A stretch of 64,000 nt of DNA from Marinobacter nitratireducens (GCF_000708045.1 NZ_ANIE01000010.1:62001-126000); one strand, 5' to 3'; shown: positions 48,318 to 58,606, counted from the stretch's first letter. Program-made: numbers and translations. The notes: a model not told the origin generated them from the sequence alone.

Positions 48318-51224
48318 TCAACGGTCCAGCATCACTTTTTTCCACATACTATGGATATAGGCACGCTCCTCTGGGAAGGCCTCGCCATCAACCTGACTGT
48401 TCAGGTTCTGCAACGCCCGGCGGTGGATCGTCGAGCGCAGAGCGATGTACGCTGCCCGCAATTTTTCTGCGTCTTCTACCGGAATAATTCCGGCATGCCC
48501 CAGCGCTTCCATCTGGCGAATATTATCGGACCACTGGGTCAGTTCCGGATGTTCGGAACACCAGGCAAGCATCAGGTACTGCACCATGAACTCGATATCC
48601 ACAATGCCCCCGGCGTCGTGTTTAATGTGGAAAATACGGTCCCGGCGCCCTTCCGGGGTCCCCAGGCTGGCACGCATTTTTTCCCGCATATTCACGACTT
48701 CCTGCCGAAGGCTCGTACGATCCCGGGGCTCACAGAGGGTTTCATGACGAATCGCCTCGAATGCCTCCAGGGTTTCCGGACAGCCTGCCACGCCTCGAGC
48801 CCTTGCCAACGCCTGGTGTTCCCAGGTCCAGGCATCGTGTTTCTGATACTTACCGAATGCCTGCAACGTGCTGACCAGCAAGCCGGAATTGCCGGATGGC
48901 CTGAGCCTCATATCGACCTCATAGAGCTGCCCGGAAGGTGTCTGGGTATTAAGAATATGGACGATGCGCTGCCCGAGTCGGGTGTAGAACACGGCATTAT
49001 CGATCGGCTTGTCACCGTCCGTGGAGAGGTCGGGATCGCCTTTGTGCACAAATACCAGATCGAGATCGGATGTGTAGCCAAGCTCAATCCCGCCGAGCTT
49101 GCCATATCCGATAATGGCAAAATCCATCTCGCAGGCGGAGCCATCTGGCCGAAGAGGATAGCCATGGCGACTGACCAGGTTGGCGAACGCCACATCCACC
49201 ACGTGATCCAGAACCACTTCGGCAATCCACGTCAGGTAATCGCTGACTTTCATCAGTGGCAGGGTGCCCTTGAGCTCGGAGGCAGCGACTCGCAGGATAT
49301 GCGCTTTCTTGAAGTGACGCAGGGACTCCATCTGCTCTTCCAGGTCCTCGTAGGGGATCCTGAGCATCTGTTGGCGAAGATCATCCTGCAGTTCTTCCTT
49401 GGCCGGGGGATGATAGAGACTCTCGGCATTCAGCAGCTCATCCAGCAGCAGCGGTGTCTCCGCCAACTGTCGGGCAATCCAGGGACTGTCGCTGCACAAC
49501 CTGACCAGTTGGGTACAGGCACCCGGGTTTTCCAGCAGAAGCACCATGTAGGCGGTTCGCCGCAAAATGGCTTCCACCAATTGAAGCACTCGGGACAGGG
49601 TTTCGGACGGGTTTTCCACTTCGGCCAACGCCGCCAGCAACATGGGCATAAACTGGTTCAGCCGCTTGCGTCCCTGGGTCTGCATGATTCGAACCGTGCG
49701 GTTGTCTCGCAAGTTACAGAGCTCGCGGTAGCTTTCAGAGGCCGCCTCATACCCATGCTCCTCCATCCATTGGAGCGCATGCGTCTCATCGATTTCTTCC
49801 AGCCATAACTCCTGCCAGCCCTCGTCCAGGGTGGCCGAAGCGGTCTGATCTTCGTCTTCCGTCGCGATGATGTTTGCGAAGTGTGTCGCGACCCGCTCTC
49901 GATGCGCCCCAAGCTCATCCGAGCAGTCCTGCCAGCAGTCAAATCCCATAATCAGGGCCACGCGCGCCTGGCTCAGTTCGTCATCCGGCAGGATCTGGGT
50001 TTGCTTGTCTTCCATACCCTGCAGGGCATGCTCAAGGTTCCTGAGGAACACATACGCTTCTCTGAGTTCCTTCACGACCTGCGAAGGCAGAAGCTCCAGG
50101 GCCTCCAGCTCGCTGAGGATGACCAGCAATTCGCGGCGCTGAAGTTCACGATCTCGCCCACCCCGGATGAGCTGGAACGCCTGGACCACAAACTCGATTT
50201 CCCGAATTCCACCGCTGCCCAGCTTGATGTTGTTCTCCAGGCCCTTTCTGCGAACTTCCCGGCTAATCATGGACTTCATGCTTCGCAGAGATTCAAATGC
50301 GCTGAAATCGATGTACTTGCGATAAACAAATGGCTTCAGACTGTCCATCAGGACCTGGCCGGCCGCCTGGTCTCCGGCGACGACCCGGGCCTTCACCATG
50401 GCGTAGCGCTCCCAATCCCGCCCCTGATCCTGATAGTAGGCTTCAAGGGCTGCAAAACTGAGAGCCAGGGCACCACTCTGACCGTAAGGCCTCAAGCGCA
50501 TGTCCACTCTGAAGACAAAGCCGTCTCCGGTGATCTGATCCAGAGCCTGTATCAGGCGCTGACCAAGGCGGATAAAAAAGGTCTGGTTATCGATCGACCG
50601 GCGGCCGTCACGGGTCTCTCCTTGACTGGGAAACGCAAAAATAAGATCAATATCGGAAGAAACATTGAGCTCACGCCCACCCAACTTCCCCATTCCCAAT
50701 ACGACCATCTTCTGTATGGCGTCCTCACCGGTGACCGGATCAGCGCCCCAGGGCGTTCCCGATTGCTCACACGCATCGTCATACAGCCAGTCGAGCGCTC
50801 CCTGGATGCATGTATCGGCAAAGGCACTCGTTGCCGCCACGGTCTCCGCCAGGTCCGCCCAACGCATCAGATCCCGCCAGATAATCCGGAACTGGGTTTC
50901 CCGCCGGAACTGCCGCAATGCGGCATGCAGCTCGGATTCACCATTCACCGTCCCGAGGTAGTGCTGCCAACGTTGCGCCAGATACTCCGGCGTTGTGGGC
51001 TCAGCGAGACTATGCGATGCCATCATTGACTCAACTTGCTCAGGATGGCGTTCCACGGTTTGCCTCAGAAACAGGCTGCGGGCAAATGCACTCGCCACGG
51101 TCTCTTCCGTCATCCCTTCCTCATTGGAAAACCATTCCGGGAATCCATCCGGAAACACCGACGCCCAACAGGCTGAAATTTCATCGGCCAATGGCGGCGG
51201 GAGGGAATTCCATGGCTCAGACAT
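48318..51224 (-). CDS. glnE: Glutamine synthetase adenylyltransferase/deadenylase
   Basis: Bifunctional enzyme that adenylylates and deadenylylates glutamine synthetase according to PII status. From ATG 51224 it has 967 residues, the usual length. Two nucleotidyltransferase domains are clear: GMGKLGGRELNVSSDIDLIF in the N-half (deadenylase) and GYGKLGGIELGYTSDLDLVF in the C-half (adenylylase), each followed by its regulatory helical domain. The frame is open to 51296 but the upstream part lacks conservation. The target, glnA, is also in this window. Confidence 0.96.
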   Translation of the reverse strand: MSEPWNSLPPPLADEISACWASVFPDGFPEWFSNEEGMTEETVASAFARSLFLRQTVERHPEQVESMMASHSLAEPTTPEYLAQRWQHYLGTVNGESELHAALRQFRRETQFRIIWRDLMRWADLAETVAATSAFADTCIQGALDWLYDDACEQSGTPWGADPVTGEDAIQKMVVLGMGKLGGRELNVSSDIDLIFAFPSQGETRDGRRSIDNQTFFIRLGQRLIQALDQITGDGFVFRVDMRLRPYGQSGALALSFAALEAYYQDQGRDWERYAMVKARVVAGDQAAGQVLMDSLKPFVYRKYIDFSAFESLRSMKSMISREVRRKGLENNIKLGSGGIREIEFVVQAFQLIRGGRDRELQRRELLVILSELEALELLPSQVVKELREAYVFLRNLEHALQGMEDKQTQILPDDELSQARVALIMGFDCWQDCSDELGAHRERVATHFANIIATEDEDQTASATLDEGWQELWLEEIDETHALQWMEEHGYEAASESYRELCNLRDNRTVRIMQTQGRKRLNQFMPMLLAALAEVENPSETLSRVLQLVEAILRRTAYMVLLLENPGACTQLVRLCSDSPWIARQLAETPLLLDELLNAESLYHPPAKEELQDDLRQQMLRIPYEDLEEQMESLRHFKKAHILRVAASELKGTLPLMKVSDYLTWIAEVVLDHVVDVAFANLVSRHGYPLRPDGSACEMDFAIIGYGKLGGIELGYTSDLDLVFVHKGDPDLSTDGDKPIDNAVFYTRLGQRIVHILNTQTPSGQLYEVDMRLRPSGNSGLLVSTLQAFGKYQKHDAWTWEHQALARARGVAGCPETLEAFEAIRHETLCEPRDRTSLRQEVVNMREKMRASLGTPEGRRDRIFHIKHDAGGIVDIEFMVQYLMLAWCSEHPELTQWSDNIRQMEALGHAGIIPVEDAEKLRAAYIALRSTIHRRALQNLNSQVDGEAFPEERAYIHSMWKKVMLDR

Positions 51225-51304
51225 AATGCAAACCCCTGTCTCTCTGTTATATTTCCGGTACTGTATAACGAACTTACCCGCGACTGAACAGGCCAACCCC
51301 AGGG

Positions 51305-52462
51305 ATGCAGAGAAATCGCCGACCGCTTAATCCAGAGCACCAACAGCCTCATCTGTCCATGGGAGGACTGATCAGGCATCGCATGAAACGCCTTTTCCTG
51401 ATTCTCGCCGGCCTGCTGTTAGTACAGATACTGGTGATCTGGAGCGTTGAAGACCTGGATCTGTTCGAGTCCATCTGGATCACCATGACCACAGTGTCCA
51501 CGGTTGGCTACGGTGACTTCTCTCCTAAAACAACCGTTGGCAGGCTCAGCACCATCCTGATCATGTTCGTCGGTGCCATCACCCTGCTGACACTGATTGT
51601 CAGTGACTTTATCGAATACCGGTTCTATCGCCGGGAACGCATTCTGACCGGAAGGTGGATCTATAAAATGAACGACCATATCGTCATCATCAACACGCCC
51701 CGGAATGGTGGCGAACAATATTTTATGCGCTTTGCCTCCCAGATTCGCTCTGTTCCCGGCTACGAAACCATTCCGATTATGCTGCTCACACGCCAGTTCC
51801 CCCAGGGGCTACCCAGCGAATTGTCTGACGTTGGCCTGGTCCACTATCACGGAGCAGGCTTCGATCCACAGGCCCTGAGGGCCGTTCACGCAGGTAGTGC
51901 CAGACACATCATTGTCCTGGCCGCTGATGAGTCCGACGCTTACTCCGATAGCCTGACCTTTGACATATCCCACCGCCTGAGCGAACTGAATCTTGCCAAT
52001 CACGCGACCGTGGAATGCGTCAGCGATGAGAACCGGAGCCGCTTCAAGGCCCTGGGTATCCGCACCGTCATCCGTCCCGTGCGCACCTACCCGGAAATCA
52101 TGGTGCGCTCTGTCGTCGCACCAGGCTCTGAGAAAGTGCTGGAGGATCTGTTCAACTACGAGCATGACCACCCACACCGCTACGATCTGATACTGGACGA
52201 CCTGAACTGGGCCGATATCGTCAGCGCTCTCGTTCGCCACGGAATCGGCACAGCCCTGGCTTACATTGACAAGGATGACGAAGTGATTTGCCACCCGCCG
52301 ACAACGGAGGAAATCGAAGGAAAGGGGCTCATTGTTCTGGTGAAATCGACCAATACACCGGATGTGGACATGGTGAAGGAGGCGCTGGATCGCTACCGTG
52401 CCTTCATCGCCAGCTGGCACAGTCAGACCAACAACAAGGACACCGAAAAGGAAACGTCCTGA
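51305..52462 (+). CDS. Two-TM potassium channel with RCK (TrkA-N) domain
   Basis: 385 residues from ATG 51305; ATG 51359 and 51383 are alternatives, the last beginning at the first membrane helix. Two membrane segments (about 28-46 and 80-100) flank the pore loop, whose selectivity filter TVGYGD is at residues 66-71. A cytoplasmic RCK/Rossmann-like domain follows (HIVIINTPRNGGEQYFM; HIIVLAADESDAYSDSLTF). Likely a K+-selective, ligand-gated inner-membrane channel. Divergent from glnE and convergent with the CYTH gene. Confidence 0.88.
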   Translation: MQRNRRPLNPEHQQPHLSMGGLIRHRMKRLFLILAGLLLVQILVIWSVEDLDLFESIWITMTTVSTVGYGDFSPKTTVGRLSTILIMFVGAITLLTLIVSDFIEYRFYRRERILTGRWIYKMNDHIVIINTPRNGGEQYFMRFASQIRSVPGYETIPIMLLTRQFPQGLPSELSDVGLVHYHGAGFDPQALRAVHAGSARHIIVLAADESDAYSDSLTFDISHRLSELNLANHATVECVSDENRSRFKALGIRTVIRPVRTYPEIMVRSVVAPGSEKVLEDLFNYEHDHPHRYDLILDDLNWADIVSALVRHGIGTALAYIDKDDEVICHPPTTEEIEGKGLIVLVKSTNTPDVDMVKEALDRYRAFIASWHSQTNNKDTEKETS

Positions 52463-52469
52463 GGCCGGC

Positions 52470-53345
52470 TCAGGCGGTCGCCAACGCCAGCTGCAACTGC
52501 CCTAGCTCGCCTGAATCAATCAGCTCTGACAACGTCGATCCTTCAGACACAGCCTGAATACATTCAGACCAAAGCTGCCCCACCCCGGCCCTGCGAGCAT
52601 GCTGCTCAACAATAGAGACGTCCATAGCGCCAAAAGACAACGGCTCGCCTGTCAGCCAGAGCACACTTAGGCCAAACAGAAAACCGTTGATATCCAGCGG
52701 CGCTTTAGCATCGCCCGTTGCGATCGTCGGCTGATAAAGGCCAGCCAGAAAATAACCCTGTTCTGCCTTGCTCACCAGATTCAGGAACACCGGCACTTTA
52801 ACGGCAAGCTTCATCGCCCATTCGATAAGCACCGACGGGTGGCCCTGCTTCAATTCAAATTCCACCTCGGCAAGCGGACGAACCGCGTCACCACTGATGA
52901 CCTGTCCCTGATCAACGGCGACCTCGATGGCCGTGTCCGCACCGTTTTCATCGGTATGGCTCAGCATGACTACACGGCGCCTGAAATTGGTTTCGAACAC
53001 GGGGCGCAGGCGTTTTAAATCCACCGTATCGGCGACCGCAGTTCCAGCCAGCAGGGAGAGATCCAGGTCTGCAGTCGGCAACGGCCATTCCCACTCCTGA
53101 CGCTTATGCGCTCCATCAACAAATTCTCCCCGGGTCTTCAGTGTCTGGATATACTGATCCCCGGCCTGACGCACCCTGAGCGCGGCACGTTCCCGGTTAA
53201 GTTCGCAGTCCGGGGTATCGAAATACCGGTTCACCAACAGCTTCTCCGGTCCCTCGCTTGCTTCCGGCTGGGCAAGCAGCCACCGAATAGCCTGTTCAAG
53301 CGCCTGATCTGTCAGCGTCAGTTTTATTTCCAGTTCTTCTGCCAC
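52470..53345 (-). CDS. CYTH domain protein (inorganic triphosphatase, YgiF-like)
   Basis: 291 residues from GTG 53345, chosen because GGAG lies 6 nt upstream; the longer frame to 53381 would start inside a terminator. The CYTH signature ExExK is ELEIK at residues 4-8 (EELEIKLTL). RYFDTPDCELNRERAALRVR and QTLKTRG supply the other charged residues of the tunnel. A CHAD-like tail is not evident; the C-terminal ~90 residues are uncharacterised. E. coli ygiF is also a glnE neighbour. Confidence 0.87.
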   Translation of the reverse strand: MAEELEIKLTLTDQALEQAIRWLLAQPEASEGPEKLLVNRYFDTPDCELNRERAALRVRQAGDQYIQTLKTRGEFVDGAHKRQEWEWPLPTADLDLSLLAGTAVADTVDLKRLRPVFETNFRRRVVMLSHTDENGADTAIEVAVDQGQVISGDAVRPLAEVEFELKQGHPSVLIEWAMKLAVKVPVFLNLVSKAEQGYFLAGLYQPTIATGDAKAPLDINGFLFGLSVLWLTGEPLSFGAMDVSIVEQHARRAGVGQLWSECIQAVSEGSTLSELIDSGELGQLQLALATA

Positions 53346-53381
53346 ACGAAACTCCGGGTCCAGGAAAAAATCAGCATACAT

Positions 53382-53414
53382 AAAAAAACCGGCGACCCGA
53401 AGGTCACCGGTTTT
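53382..53414 (-). terminator. Rho-independent terminator of the porin gene
   Basis: Stem AAAACCGGTGACC, loop TTCG, GGTCGCCGGTTTT (13 bp, one mismatch) followed by three more Ts on the minus strand, 27 bp after the porin stop. Confidence 0.88.
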
Positions 53415-53441
53415 CGACTACGTGATTAGCTGGTTAGCTGA

Positions 53442-54395
53442 TCAGAAGTAGTAAACGGCACCGACAACACCGACAGACTCTTCGCTCTTGTCTGCAACGC
53501 CGTATACGCCGTCATCACCACCACCCAGGTAGCCTTCAACGTAAACGTACATGTTGTCAGACAGGTTGTGCAGAGCCTGCAGAGTAACAGTGTTCATTTC
53601 AGTGTCATTAGCGTCGTCAGCAACGCCCATTTCGTAGGACAGAGCGAACTGGTTTGCGCCCATGGTGTAAACACCCATCACGCCGTACAGATCACCAACG
53701 TCTTTGCGAGTCTGGTACTCACCGGTCACGCTCAGGTCACCCGCAGTGTAGGTACCGCGCAGACCGTAGGTGTTTTCGTTGTTGCCGTCAGCTGCAACGT
53801 CGTTGGAGTCAACTGCGAAAGCAACTTCCAGAGCGTCTACAGAGTAGATCGCAGCCAGCTGGTAGGGGTAAGACTTGGCGCCACCGTTGGCATCGCCATT
53901 GATCTGTACCGCAGCACCCAGGGTCAGGCCACCGAAAGACGGAGTTTCGTACTGAACCAGGTCACCTTCGCCAGTTTCGTAGTCACCACCGATGCTCAGA
54001 TCAGCCGCTTCGTAGAAGTTAGCAATGGTGTCGATTGCACGCTCGTAAGTAGAGTCGTCGGAACCAACCCAAACCTTACCGAAGTCGTCGCTCTTAACAC
54101 CGATGTAGGCTTCGTCGAGATCGGTCAGACCGTTGCCACCGCCTTTCTGATCAGCAGTAAACTCCATTTCGGCCTTGAAGAAACCTTCGATGCCCGGAGC
54201 GATTTCGTGAGAGTGCTTAACACCCAGTGTGCTGCCGTTGTCGCGGTGATCGATGCTGGAATCACCACCGTCTACGTTGTCGTAAACCAGGGCGTACTGG
54301 ATGTTACCGTATACAGTCGGCATTTCTGCAGCAGCGGCAGCGCCAGAGAACGCGGTAGCAGCAGCGATAGCAGATGCGATGAGCGTTTTTTTCAT
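53442..54395 (-). CDS. Gram-negative trimeric porin
   Basis: Outer-membrane beta-barrel of 317 residues. Signal peptide MKKTLIASAIAAATAFSGAAAAA; mature start near EMPTVYGNIQYAL; alternating beta-strand pattern with Tyr/Gly-rich turns; C-terminal Phe (VVGAVYYF), the BAM recognition residue. Acidic overall with many Asp/Glu, which hints at cation preference or a marine habitat (inference). AGGAAG precedes the ATG by 7 nt. Codon choice is that of a highly expressed gene. Own promoter and terminator. Confidence 0.92.
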   Translation of the reverse strand: MKKTLIASAIAAATAFSGAAAAAEMPTVYGNIQYALVYDNVDGGDSSIDHRDNGSTLGVKHSHEIAPGIEGFFKAEMEFTADQKGGGNGLTDLDEAYIGVKSDDFGKVWVGSDDSTYERAIDTIANFYEAADLSIGGDYETGEGDLVQYETPSFGGLTLGAAVQINGDANGGAKSYPYQLAAIYSVDALEVAFAVDSNDVAADGNNENTYGLRGTYTAGDLSVTGEYQTRKDVGDLYGVMGVYTMGANQFALSYEMGVADDANDTEMNTVTLQALHNLSDNMYVYVEGYLGGGDDGVYGVADKSEESVGVVGAVYYF

Positions 54396-54487
54396 GTTGC
54401 GTCTTCCTTTTTGAGTTAACTCAGGTTTTAGCGACGGGTTCTTATCCCGATTTTGTAAGGCATCACCAGTCAGGCTGGATGTGCCCG

Positions 54488-54521
54488 ATTCTGCATTACC
54501 CTTGTGTCAGTTTTGTGACAT
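54488..54521 (-). promoter_or_regulatory. Pho-box-like site and -10 of the porin gene
   Basis: On the minus strand, ATGTCAC-AAAA-CTGACAC (54521-54504): two 7-mers each 5/7 to the PhoB half-site CTGTCAT with the 4-nt spacing. Then 10 bp and CAGAAT (54493-54488), the spacing seen at E. coli phoA. It is also an inverted repeat TGTCA-N6-TGACA, so another regulator is possible. The alternative sigma70 reading is TTGATG-N18-GGTAAT. Confidence 0.45.
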
Positions 54522-54905
54522 CAAAGATAACTTTTCTTCTGATCCTGAAAATCTGCACTCCAGCAGATCTTTGCAGGTCAATCACTTACAGAGCTTTCTT
54601 AATGCCCCGCATGATGAACCTGTTTTAATACAACCTGCCTTTTTTTGCAAATATTAGGCGGTGCATTTTTAGCTCTTTTCGCACCAGAAACGCAAGTGAT
54701 TATGCTTTCCAGTGCTCAGGCGGCTTCGTGACAGCAATGTTTCAATTATGAGGCCATCTAATATTAACTCATTATAATTCAACACGTTAAAAACGAAGAT
54801 CCAACCCAAAATCACGCCAAGGGATCAATATAAGCACTAATACGCACATTCCGTGCACCAGCAGGATTCACCGCCTCATTCGCTGCTTCACTTTGGTGCA
54901 TTAAA
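54522..54905. other. AT-rich intergenic region between dtd and porin promoter
   Basis: About 384 bp without a supported gene. It contains AT-rich tracts, a TATAAT at 54773-54778 with no -35, and a distant 7-bp inverted repeat TGCACCA...TGGTGCA (54854-54860/54894-54900). I see no terminator-like hairpin with a U-tract after dtd. Confidence 0.5.
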
Positions 54906-55367
54906 TCACCCCTGACGTTTCGATCCTGTTTGTAACATGAAGGTTACTGGACCATCATTGATCAACATCACCTTCATATCAGCACCGAAGCGCCCGCGTC
55001 CCACGCATTCCGGGCCAATTGCTGCACAGGCTTGTTCGACAAACGACTCAAAAAGAGCATTGGCAAGGTCTGGTGCTGCCGCCAGCGAGAACCCGGGCCG
55101 GGTTCCAGAAGACGTATCTGCTGCTAGCGTAAACTGGGGAACAATCAGTAGAGAGCCCTTCATATCCCTGAGGCTCAGGTTCATTCGTCCATGACTGTCG
55201 GGGAAAACACGATAAGTCAGAATTTTTCGGCATAGTTCCCTTGCCTCCGCTTCGCCATCGCCTCGCTCAACCCCGAGCAAAAGCAATAATCCCTGGCCTA
55301 TTGATGCAACTTGTTCGCCGTCTACCTTGACGCTGGCTTCCGAAACTCGCTGGATCAGCCCTTTCAT
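54906..55367 (-). CDS. dtd: D-aminoacyl-tRNA deacylase
   Basis: Removes D-amino acids mischarged on tRNA. The 153-residue product has the DTD start MKGLIQRVSEASVKVDG, the active-site strand VPQFTLAADTSSGTRP with Thr80, and the cross-subunit NDGPVTF Gly-Pro motif. Position 77, Ser in the common SQFTL motif, is Pro (codon CCC). Downstream of pip, as in Pseudomonas. Confidence 0.95.
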   Translation of the reverse strand: MKGLIQRVSEASVKVDGEQVASIGQGLLLLLGVERGDGEAEARELCRKILTYRVFPDSHGRMNLSLRDMKGSLLIVPQFTLAADTSSGTRPGFSLAAAPDLANALFESFVEQACAAIGPECVGRGRFGADMKVMLINDGPVTFMLQTGSKRQG

Positions 55368-55472
55368 TCAGATCCCTGACATTGATGGGTAAAGGCACTC
55401 AAACCGGGCGAGAGTGTATCGCCGCATCCATGGCATCGCAACTCCGGGCCCGCACCTTTGGGACGCCTATCC

Positions 55473-56435
55473 CTAACCCGCACGATCCTGGGCCTTGGCC
55501 ACAACCTCCTCAACGCCGCGCATCAAGGCATCGATAATCGCCGGTTCCGAAGCGGAGTGGCCGGCATCACGAATGATCCTCACATCAGCTTCCGGCCAGG
55601 CTTCACTGAGAGCCAGAGCATTGTCGAGAGGGCAAACCATGTCATAGCGCCCATGCACAATAATACCCGGAATATCCGCCAATATGCCCGCATCGCGCAC
55701 CAGCTGATTGGGCTCCAGAAACGCATTGTGCATAAAAAAATGACACTCAATCCGGGCCAGCGCAATGGCAACATGCGGGTGACCAAAATGCTCAACCACT
55801 CTAGGGTTAGGATGCAAGGTGGCACAACGCCCTTCCCAGACAGACCAGGCCTTTGCGGCCTGAATCTGCTCCAGCTCGTTGCTGCTGGTAAGCTTTCGAT
55901 AATAGGCCGATACCATATCATCGCGCTCCGCTTCGGGAATCTGCGCCTCGAAATCGGCCCAGTAATCCGGAAACACTCGACTTGCCCCATCTTGATAGAA
56001 CCACTGGATATCTTTGGGGCGACAGAGAAAAATCCCTCTCAGAACCAAACCAAGAACCTTTTCCGGGTGAGCCTGTGCGTACACCAGACTCAGCGTTGAA
56101 CCCCAGCTGCCCCCAAACAACAACCAGCGATCAATGCCGAGGAATGATCGCACCGTTTCCATATCACGCACCAGAGCAGCCGTGTCGTTGCCCGACAACT
56201 CGGCCAGCGGCGTGGAGCGGCCAGCACCCCGCTGATCCATCAGGATGATGCGAAAACGCTCAGCATCAAAGAAACGACGATGGTAATCCTCACAACCTCC
56301 ACCAGGCCCCCCGTGAACCACTAGCACCGGGATACCATCGGGGTTTCCGCTTTCCTCGACATAGAGCTCGTGAGGTTTATCGACCGAGACCCGGTGCACG
56401 ACATTTGGCTCGATTTCAGGATAGAGAGTCAGCAT
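55473..56435 (-). CDS. pip: Proline iminopeptidase
   Basis: Alpha/beta hydrolase of peptidase family S33 that removes N-terminal proline. 320 residues: oxyanion HGGPGGG, nucleophile elbow GGSWGS (Ser110), acid in VHGRYDMVCP, and His in DAGHSASEP. N-terminus includes the family-typical VDKPHELYVEESGNPDG. Cytoplasmic, no signal peptide. Followed after 105 bp by dtd. Confidence 0.95.
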   Translation of the reverse strand: MLTLYPEIEPNVVHRVSVDKPHELYVEESGNPDGIPVLVVHGGPGGGCEDYHRRFFDAERFRIILMDQRGAGRSTPLAELSGNDTAALVRDMETVRSFLGIDRWLLFGGSWGSTLSLVYAQAHPEKVLGLVLRGIFLCRPKDIQWFYQDGASRVFPDYWADFEAQIPEAERDDMVSAYYRKLTSSNELEQIQAAKAWSVWEGRCATLHPNPRVVEHFGHPHVAIALARIECHFFMHNAFLEPNQLVRDAGILADIPGIIVHGRYDMVCPLDNALALSEAWPEADVRIIRDAGHSASEPAIIDALMRGVEEVVAKAQDRAG

Positions 56436-56477
56436 GAAAAACTCCGGAAAAGTTATACATCGAGTTTAGCTGAACAT

Positions 56478-56516
56478 AAAAAAAGGGGCAGATCATCGCG
56501 ACCCGCCCCTTTTTTG
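56478..56516 (-). terminator. Rho-independent terminator of typA
   Basis: On the minus strand, AAAAAAGGGGC, loop, GCCCCTTTTTTT, 19 bp after the typA stop. Confidence 0.88.
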
Positions 56517-56534
56517 TGAACGCACCAATCAGGA

Positions 56535-58346
56535 TTACTTCTTGTTGGCCCGCTTACGCTCGTTCTCCGTCAGCAGTTTTTTGCGAAGCCGGATGGAGGA
56601 CGGTGTTACTTCCACCAGCTCGTCATCATCAATAAACTCAAGCGCCTGCTCCAGAGTGAACTTGATCGGGGGAACCAGACCAATTACCTCATCCTTACCG
56701 GACGCCCGCATGTTATCGAGCTTCTTGCCCTTGGTCGGGTTGACCACGATGTCGTTATCACGGCTGTGGATACCGCAAAGCTGGCCTTCATAAATCTCCT
56801 GCCCCGGATCCAGGAACAACTTACCGCGGCTCTGGAGGGTTTCCAGTGAGTAAGTCAGGGCGGTACCGGTCGCCATCGAAACCAGGACACCGTTCTGGCG
56901 GCTGGTCACTTCACCGCCCTTGATCGGACCATAATGACTGAATGTCGAGGTCAGAATCCCGCTACCCGACGTCATGGTCAGGAAGGTATTCCGGAAACCG
57001 ATCAAACCACGAGCCGGAATGGTGTACTCAAGACGCATGCGCCCCTTGCCATCCGGTGTCATGTTGGTCAGGTCCCCGCGGCGCAGCCCCATCTGCTCCA
57101 TCAACGGCCCCTGATGCTGTTCCTCAATATCAACGATAACGTTTTCGTAGGGCTCCTGCTTTTCACCGTCAACTTCACGAATAACAACCTCGGGGCGACC
57201 TACCGCCAGCTCGAAATTCTCACGGCGCATGTTTTCGATCAGAACGGACAGATGCAGCTCACCACGACCGGATACCTTGAATTTGTCCGCCGACTCACCG
57301 TCTTCCACGCGCAACGCCACGTTATGCAGCAGTTCCTTATCGAGACGCTCCTTGATGTTCCGGCTGGTGATGTATTTGCCTTCCTTACCAGCGAACGGGG
57401 AATCGTTGACCTGGAAGGTCATCGAAACCGTCGGCTCATCGACCGTCAGCGCAGGCAAAGCTTCCACAGTACCCTGATCGCAAAGCGTGTCGGAGATATA
57501 CAATTCATCCAGCCCGCTGACGCAAACAATATCACCTGCCTGGGCCTGCTCGACTTCTACCCGCTGCAGGCCGGAGTGGCCCATGATTTTGAGAATACGA
57601 CCGTTGCGTTTCTTCCCGTCAGCGCCAATGGCTGTGACCGGTGAATTTGTCTTGATCTTGCCGCGCATGATCCGGCCGATCCCGATAACGCCCAGGAAGC
57701 TGTTGTAGTCCAGCTGGGAAATCTGCATCTGGAACGGCCCATCAAGGTCAACGCTTGGTGCGGGCACATGATCGACGATGGCCTGGAAAACCGCATCCAT
57801 GTTGTCATCGAGATTCTCATGATCTTCACCGGCAATTCCGTTCAGAGCACTGGCGTAGACAATCGGGAAATCCAGCTGCTCATCGGTCGCACCCAGGGCA
57901 TCAAAGAGATCGAAAACCTGATCAATAACCCAGTCCGGACGGGCTCCCGGGCGGTCAATCTTGTTTACAACCACGATCGGGCGAAGCCCTGCCGCAAAGG
58001 CTTTCTGAGTCACGAATCGGGTCTGAGGCATGGGACCGTCGATGGAATCGACCACCAGCAGTACGCAGTCAACCATGCTCATCACCCGCTCAACCTCACC
58101 ACCGAAGTCAGCGTGGCCCGGGGTGTCCACGATATTAATATCGTAGTCCTTCCACTTGAGAGCGGTGTTCTTGGCGAGAATGGTGATGCCCCGCTCTTTC
58201 TCCTGGTCATTGGAGTCCATGACCCGCTCGTTCTCCAGCTCCTTGCGATCCAGTGTTCCGGATTGACGCAACAGCTGATCTACCAGAGTGGTTTTGCCAT
58301 GGTCGACGTGGGCGATGATGGCGATATTACGAAGATTCTCAATCAC
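56535..58346 (-). CDS. typA: Ribosome-associated GTPase TypA/BipA
   Basis: Translational GTPase involved in ribosome assembly and stress adaptation. From GTG 58346 (AGGA 8 nt upstream) it has 603 residues, the family length, and starts [20 protein letters not shown] with the P-loop at about 12-19. G2 is within [14 protein letters not shown]3 [15 protein letters not shown], and G4 NKID. The EF-G-like domains and BipA C-terminal domain (RGLIGFRN, then [15 protein letters not shown]) follow. Divergent from glnA. Confidence 0.97.
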   Translation of the reverse strand: MIENLRNIAIIAHVDHGKTTLVDQLLRQSGTLDRKELENERVMDSNDQEKERGITILAKNTALKWKDYDINIVDTPGHADFGGEVERVMSMVDCVLLVVDSIDGPMPQTRFVTQKAFAAGLRPIVVVNKIDRPGARPDWVIDQVFDLFDALGATDEQLDFPIVYASALNGIAGEDHENLDDNMDAVFQAIVDHVPAPSVDLDGPFQMQISQLDYNSFLGVIGIGRIMRGKIKTNSPVTAIGADGKKRNGRILKIMGHSGLQRVEVEQAQAGDIVCVSGLDELYISDTLCDQGTVEALPALTVDEPTVSMTFQVNDSPFAGKEGKYITSRNIKERLDKELLHNVALRVEDGESADKFKVSGRGELHLSVLIENMRRENFELAVGRPEVVIREVDGEKQEPYENVIVDIEEQHQGPLMEQMGLRRGDLTNMTPDGKGRMRLEYTIPARGLIGFRNTFLTMTSGSGILTSTFSHYGPIKGGEVTSRQNGVLVSMATGTALTYSLETLQSRGKLFLDPGQEIYEGQLCGIHSRDNDIVVNPTKGKKLDNMRASGKDEVIGLVPPIKFTLEQALEFIDDDELVEVTPSSIRLRKKLLTENERKRANKK

Positions 58347-58606
58347 AACAATAATCCTGCGGCATGCTTTCATTGACCTGAGAGGGTCTTCAGGGGGCAA
58401 CCCCACACATGCCGTCTCAAATCTGTAAAATGAACCCATTGTCCGGTGCCGGGCGGCACCAGCTCCGGCTGGTGCAACCAGGCCGGCAAAAAATGAGGAG
58501 GCGCGCAGTATATCCGAAAGTTGATGTCGTTAATATGAAGAATAGCGCCTATCCTACGATCACCTCCATCACCGCACGCACCACAATGTCGCAAACCCGA
58601 AATTAA
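58347..58606. other. typA upstream region
   Basis: About 260 bp between the typA start and the NtrC box of glnA. A TATACT (minus strand, 58512-58507) is a plausible typA -10, but its -35 is poor. No coding sequence is supported. Confidence 0.45.

Noticed and set aside
49881..51029. 382-codon open frame opposite glnE
   Set aside because: Antisense to conserved GlnE catalytic domains; no independent support.
54854..54900. TGCACCA...TGGTGCA as an NtrC site downstream of dtd
   Set aside because: The half-sites are 33 bp apart instead of the 7-nt spacing of NtrC boxes, and no sigma54 promoter is near.
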